This document shows, piece after piece, positions 43,401-45,467 of a stretch of DNA of 45,467 nt (positions within the stretch are counted from its first letter, which is position 1; each line of letters begins with the position of its first letter). The position numbers were made by a program, and so were the translations under genes. Origin of the DNA: CAYMKL01 sp964390805 (GTDB lineage: Bacteria; Chloroflexota; Anaerolineae; VGOG01); assembly GCA_964390805.1 (NCBI GenBank), contig CAYMKL010000044.1, positions 1 to 45,467 on the forward strand, read 5' to 3'. The notes beneath the pieces were generated by a model, which saw nothing but the letters and a program-made list of their open reading frames with translations, searched no databases and had not been told where the DNA came from.

Positions 43401-45467
43401 GGACCAGCACTCTCCTCATTGGCAGCAACACCAGTCCATTGCGCATCGGGGCCGCATCTTGGGACGCCGGCCAGGGGTTGGTAGAAGGCCTCATAGACCA
43501 TGTCGTGGTCTACAACCGCGCGCTGTCGGACGTTGAAATCAAGGCAATCTACGCTGGAGCCTCAGACGGCGCCAGCTCGGTGTACGCGGTGGATGTGGAT
43601 GACGATGGCTACCTGGACGTCGTATCCGCCTCCGCGAACGACGACAAGATCGCCTGGTACGAAAGCGATGGGACGCCAGCAGACGGCGGCTGGACGGCCC
43701 ACGTCATCTCCACAGACGCGGACGGCGCCCAGTCGGTGTACGCAGAGGATGTGGATAAGGACGGCGACATGGACGTCCTATCCGCCTCCGCGAACGACGA
43801 CAAGATCGCCTGGTACGAGAACACGGATGGCAATGGAACGGCCTGGACCGCTCACACTCTCTCCAGTTCCGCTGGCGGCGCTACGTCGGTGCACGCGGTG
43901 GATGTGGATGGAGACGGCGACGTGGACGTCCTCTCTGCCTCATTCAGGGATGACAAGATCGCGTGGTACGAGAACGACGGGACACCAGCAGAGGGCGGCT
44001 GGCCGGTTCACACTGTCTCCACCGACGCCAACGGCGCCACGTCGGTGTACGCAGGGGATGTGGATGATAACGGCTACTTCGACATCCTCTCTGCCTCCGA
44101 AAATGACGACAAGATTGCTTGGTACCAGAACCAGAACGTACAAGTCCTGCCCGTGATCTACCACGCTGACTGGCCGGATCTTCCGCCACTCCTGAGCGTG
44201 GGCGAGACGGTGTACGAACGCGCCAAGAGCGGCATCTCGGGCGTGGCCAACCAGTTGGCCGTCTCGCGCATCTACGACGACCTGGCGCCTGGGACGTGGG
44301 ATAACGCAGCAAAGAGGATCGTCATCGAAGGTGCAGAGGTTCAGCGCTCGTTAGTGCAGCTCATTGATCCCATCGGCGAGGTGCGGATGGAGTTGCCTAT
44401 CACGATCAACGACAACCCCAGCCTGCCGCAAGAGATCAAGACCGAGCGTCTGCTGTTTGGCGGCGGCCAAGCCATCGTCGGCAACAAGAACGATCCCGAT
44501 CGCGCACTGCCCTTCTCGCTGCGCAGCCGCATCACCTTCGACGACATCGAGGGTGAGCTGGTCTTCCGTGGCTACTACGACGGCACGTCGCCAGAGTACA
44601 TCAAGGGCGACCCGCTGCTGCTGCTGAACGTCATGTCGCTGTCCGACAAGGACCGATTGGAGTCCCTGTGCACGTTGTCCGCGGACGATGACAACGATGG
44701 CACGCCGGACTGCGATGAGTACCGGCAGGCCATCGAGAAGCTCTATCACAAGACCCGCAATCCCCGCGAACTTAGACTCTGCCGGAAAGCCGATGGTGGG
44801 CTGTGGCCTGATGGTCCGGCAATGGAGAATCTCGAGCCTGATCCAAACGGAGACGAGGTTGAGGAATGCAAGGATAAGGCGGATAAGCCACTCGATCCAC
44901 AAGCATGGCGTCGCAAGCAGGACAAAAACCCCGATCAGGACTTCCTGATCGGAGTGCAAGATGCGGACGACAACGGCATTCCCGAGCCCTACGAGGGCCT
45001 GGGCAAGGGCAAGGCCTTGACCGCCGGCAACGCGGCGGGCACGGGCTACATCACCGTGGCCTACAACAACGACCCCAGCCTGGGCGGGCTGCCCGTGTCA
45101 CTCCAGGTCATCAAGGTGGGCTGCACCAAGAACCACCTGGGCGAGGACAGCACCTACCGAGGCAACCTGCTGGTCGTCCAGTCCGACAACCTGTTCGATG
45201 AGAAGCTCACCCTGCGCCACACCGGCGACTTCGGCGGCCGGCCCGACAACTTCGAGTTCGAGTGGTACATCGCCGAGGTGGACGACACCGGTGTCTCGCC
45301 CAGCGTGGTGCCGCCCAACTACCCCTGGCGCAAGTGGACGCGGGTGGAGCCTGGGGCGGACGCCATCGGGCCTGAGATCACCATCGAGGGCGCCAATCCC
45401 ACCACGCTCTCGGACAACTGGCTCATCATGCGCTACAAGAACTACCCCTGCTGCGGCAACAACTACC
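34496..45467 (+). CDS. second giant secreted protein (beta-helix, cohesin/PKD, FG-GAP propeller, LamG), 3' end outside window
   Basis: Open from ATG 34496 to the window edge: 3,657 codons without stop. Signal peptide 1-26. A right-handed beta-helix (about 84-545) has 12 rungs of 24-25 aa (GGIDNSGTLTLNNSTVSNNS), closed by a choice-of-anchor-Q-type cap (GSPAIDAG, DQRGMPRP, CDIGAFEW). A CSLREAI motif near 637 opens a second helix; two more helix/cap segments run to about 1,865. The third and fourth caps include cupredoxin- or Ig-like insertions. An unrecognised region (1,867-2,305) precedes a cohesin-like domain holding a PKD (2,321-2,557; YEWDFGDGTT). Seven FG-GAP/VCBS blades (2,662-3,214; DVDGDGDLDVLSAS, DDKIAWYEN) are split by a LamG (about 2,819-3,022). 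The rest is unrecognised, with one TSP3-like loop (DDDNDGTPDCDEY). Likely an extracellular adhesin or scaffold. Confidence 0.88.
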   Translation, partial: MKTSRILRIRYLAVVALALSLTLASAGSTVPAALGYAGGPAGMAGPGTAVATARLLPDDGDGVRRDKAPLSPESVGEAALASNGSTWTVCASGCDYTTIQAAIDAASDGDTISIAAGTYHEHVIVNESLTLQGSTTGDTIVDGSNSGRVFTIEGGNTVTLENLTITNGWAGGGGGIDNSGTLTLNNSTVSNNSALFIGGIHNSGTLTLNNSTVSNNFADDLVGGIDNSGTLTLNNSTVSNNSAAHIHGGIDNSGTLILNDSTVSGNSAPELGGINNSGTMTVTNSTVSNNTSSAASPWGKGGGIYNEGSGTVTLSNSTLSGNSAGDSGGGIENYGTVTLTNSTLSDNSASDKGGGIYNSDGGTVDVSNSNLSGNKAVGAVGGGSGGAIFSWGALTFNNSTLSGNEASLFGGGIYNAGGTVTVSNSTLSGNVSHWYGGGIYNSNAGTVAVSNSTVSGNEADSNGGGIYNNNGTLTLNNSTVNGNEADHRGGGIYDPAYGLLPPRVKNTIIANNVALAYPSHSNCFLGVFLGVDSQGHNLDSGDRCGFDQGTDLINTDPLLGPLQDNGGPTFTQALLEGSPAIDAGYCNDIDGNPVLTDQRGMPRPQGSGCDIGAFEWPLRTDVITVEITDDEFGENAADCSLREAIQVANTDDFFGGCPIAANSIIILPAGTYELTIAGTDEDDNVTGDLDILGDLTINGAGADTTVIDAQGLDRVLHVHSGRTIAMNNVTITGGQTLPGGNGGGIHNNGSLTLDKSTVWDNATGSGGVGGGIYNDGELTVKSSTIWDNTSATGGGIATGSTVTIINSTISSNEATEGGGIHSSGGNTSIQFTTIVSNTGSSSGANVQNDGGSVELFATIIADPQPQGASNCGGAGLTSAGGYNQISDLSCDLQNISAEDRQDVTIELAPLANNGGPTLTHKPAPRETVVDIMPRSVCEGPFQNLGLDPKDQRGKPRPAWGIRQEGVIVVEDEWKCDAGAVELGAEEHYVCGPPLLMGWDGGEPDFGEFGFRCTHTTVHDALQEARTGDTVVVSGVVTETVTVSKTVTIRGPAIEESTPGTHMGIVQAALDAPDGDQSPGSVFTIIAGPLVTIEHLNIRHGDAVQGGGINNAGVLTLEGVSIYASHAITGGAVYNSGTLSVTNSTIVSNTASSGAGIYSASTATVMHVTLADNDGSNIHNGGTAGSVVVSGTILSTPSSGGSQCSGEAVTSDGYNLVDGAYCFTATDLSDPIADNVTGDPMLGPLRDNGGPTLTRAISADSAAVEAGPLEVDCAVETDQRGKARPFDMPGGGGARCDIGAVEYGPDTLTVCENCDPDPQELRFNDLQEALDRAMADDTIAVEAGAYTGNFIAYKDVTLQHAGIDVATLSQDQPVDVRAILQASERTIREQHRVLTVTQASGLSGTVLTVQAYYPVTSTGTIAVTGDVTVTLTGLTMRHGLSRQGGGVYNVGHLTIIKSTISENAAVNELQEGITVTVEAQGGAIYNIGQLTLERSTISGNRSEFYGGAIYIEGSASQEASVDVVASTIANNKAEKLPRQHVINITDAGFDPSAPTVDSGDEIQFQDRTAEQHWLVVPKGQGCTPEGLIEVPRMGAGLSEPLICSVKEGQDQVIVTVSDSEDSALSIQIEVNALSFTPQAHAIYATGSSAVTVARSIVVHSAGSGANCMALGLAIGSGKYNLVSDSTCNLTDDTDLRPGQEGYGGVELGPLQDNNAIDFEQNTISGYTYSHALKPGSSAIDWIPTVACGAASQHTITIASGNLDLTIETGDIVQWTNTADSTVALHDGAADVNLIAVPANENSREVQFAEPGSYPYRVYDNDSQAEIAHGTIEVESRTREMDQRGTQLPQRGTHDGTYNCDVGAYEFQPWIVAQPLPRPPAAVGTQPPRWNVGGEENTENVQSYHAASPGTAQDYALRPSPDDGDAYLEDEEIVTIYWETDPDPASQVEIAQYGIIEWPDDPQIHVSGAGVNLLHDGISDGFQVSGAQAFEGLEKEDVTVLTSGVFSRTVSSEDSYSVLQFAKGHQTNVTLKVQVVRTVGWNTPGVRDMRAERAVCEISSEIRYRAFEDDAGDLPGHEDPEGKAGQILDGDVFDGVHTEGDLATAQNTVDDLVPPAHIQNTREGPIIPILNTAPTFTDSNLVNGGHDLRVAWYRPDERNVAWPVKTVGYRCEWPADPPEIVIASELGSEIGGQAILSPDGFSDVTVYHQTHPAQPGFNPNDEHALLAASNLGNAAPALYALRTDLWDPKDKENTSEPYALLKYRDPREEDQIKIQVYKVVLTREAEEITDITPDPGTITLLASASAAAAGNPQSAIRNLQPNVTVRVGSGELPPGGDVTVPVEALGARDLMSATIKVSYGPTKLTPTRCATNRLDFVEALYNLQVSTDEPQQPFRTMHMRASLDAGTDAQYEWDFGDGTTRIAGAEVSHVYGDPDPNTPDVTEPYTYTIVVTATNGLFDPLTATTQVYVAEGEIPGSLADDETTGCRIETEGGLTLELKSRNKHGLSGNLLPTELTFETVGDPPATDTITDLDLTSITLFGPGYEELKFNITAGNPVYAPTPLRGLLDTQPCEQTQAKDPEKAEPFWKDFKDMLWARSAGEMRVLYFYPLQPGFYLNDDHAKSLGLIDEDGELLPQDQWVGQCIPWMDKLEDVPTETVGQLVPRTITTDADGARSVYAADVDGDGDLDVLSASFDDDKIAWYENIFGDGAFGPGQDIATDADGARSVYAADVDGDGDLDVLSASENDDKIAWYENRGGEGFAWAEHIISTDADGAQSVYAEDVDKDGDVDVLSASFDDDKIAWYENDGTPANGGWIEHIIVGIPDGNLALLLPFDEPAGATQFDDKSGHGRNASCSSPSCPTAGIDGARGKALQFDGADDYVEVPHSDGLNPDTGLTLAAWVKLADPIPAQVIIAKSALLDGYVLVVEGGKMSATAVGGQWGTIPADTWTHLAVTWQGVQVIGYVNGQEVGTSTLLIGSNTSPLRIGAASWDAGQGLVEGLIDHVVVYNRALSDVEIKAIYAGASDGASSVYAVDVDDDGYLDVVSASANDDKIAWYESDGTPADGGWTAHVISTDADGAQSVYAEDVDKDGDMDVLSASANDDKIAWYENTDGNGTAWTAHTLSSSAGGATSVHAVDVDGDGDVDVLSASFRDDKIAWYENDGTPAEGGWPVHTVSTDANGATSVYAGDVDDNGYFDILSASENDDKIAWYQNQNVQVLPVIYHADWPDLPPLLSVGETVYERAKSGISGVANQLAVSRIYDDLAPGTWDNAAKRIVIEGAEVQRSLVQLIDPIGEVRMELPITINDNPSLPQEIKTERLLFGGGQAIVGNKNDPDRALPFSLRSRITFDDIEGELVFRGYYDGTSPEYIKGDPLLLLNVMSLSDKDRLESLCTLSADDDNDGTPDCDEYRQAIEKLYHKTRNPRELRLCRKADGGLWPDGPAMENLEPDPNGDEVEECKDKADKPLDPQAWRRKQDKNPDQDFLIGVQDADDNGIPEPYEGLGKGKALTAGNAAGTGYITVAYNNDPSLGGLPVSLQVIKVGCTKNHLGEDSTYRGNLLVVQSDNLFDEKLTLRHTGDFGGRPDNFEFEWYIAEVDDTGVSPSVVPPNYPWRKWTRVEPGADAIGPEITIEGANPTTLSDNWLIMRYKNYPCCGNNY
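35020..35290 (+). repeat. near-identical beta-helix rung repeats
   Basis: CTCCGGCACGCTGACGCTCA recurs at 35029, 35101 and 35176, with a close copy at 35251: periods of 72, 75 and 75 nt. These four rungs are much more alike at DNA level than the eight that follow, which suggests recent duplication or gene conversion. Confidence 0.85.
41417..41452 (+). repeat. in-frame GCAATCC tandem repeat in the second giant
   Basis: GGCAATCCGCAATCCGCAAT continuing to CTGCAACCC, translated NPQSAIRNLQPN just before the cohesin-like domain. Same unit and coding orientation as the insertion in the BTAD gene. Confidence 0.8.

Overview
The window is a GC-rich, densely coding stretch of bacterial chromosome, almost all of it read on the + strand. 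The gene content (a SARP/BTAD-AAA-TPR regulator, giant secreted mosaics of LamG, thrombospondin-3, LVIVD, CARDB and beta-helix modules, cohesin/dockerin proteins, a NarL-type two-component pair) and the many short palindromic repeats read through in frame inside genes suggest an uncultured Chloroflexota (Anaerolineae-like) bacterium. That placement is inference from gene style; there is no rRNA or marker gene here.

Layout. 70-3582 (-): BTAD-family transcriptional activator with its own sigma70-like promoter, divergent from the rest. 3745-3993: small conserved-looking protein. 4057-25644: one continuous reading frame of about 7,195 codons broken by a single in-frame TAG at 6337-6339, giving a 760-aa membrane/TSP3 N-terminal part and a 6,413-aa remainder with eight LamG domains, two P-domains, three CARDB domains, LVIVD repeats and a C-terminal module. 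25754-28736: an apparent operon behind a near-consensus promoter, made of a small membrane-anchored TSP3 protein sharing the giant protein's C-terminal module, a PAS/HisKA_3 sensor kinase and a NarL-like response regulator. After a candidate terminator and a repeat-rich leader come a degenerate receiver protein (29074) coupled by an ATGA overlap to a cohesin-like protein (29559), then its paralogue with an intact dockerin (30331), a 1,001-aa secreted SdrD-B protein (31129), a 361-bp repeat-bearing gap, and a second giant secreted protein (34496 to the window end, at least 3,657 codons, no stop reached).

How it may work together (inference): the locus looks like a cell-surface module. Two giant adhesin-like proteins, several smaller secreted or anchored proteins with adhesion/cohesin/dockerin parts, and linked signal transduction genes could build and regulate an extracellular matrix or host/particle contact layer. 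The most unusual signal is architectural: in both giants, whole domains appear to be inserted inside other domains (a LamG inside a seven-blade FG-GAP propeller, a PKD inside a cohesin, P-domain plus CARDBs inside LVIVD repeats, a PA14-like domain inside a LamG, cupredoxin-like domains inside beta-helix caps). The second is a set of at least eight families of short inverted or tandem repeats sitting in frame inside coding sequence.
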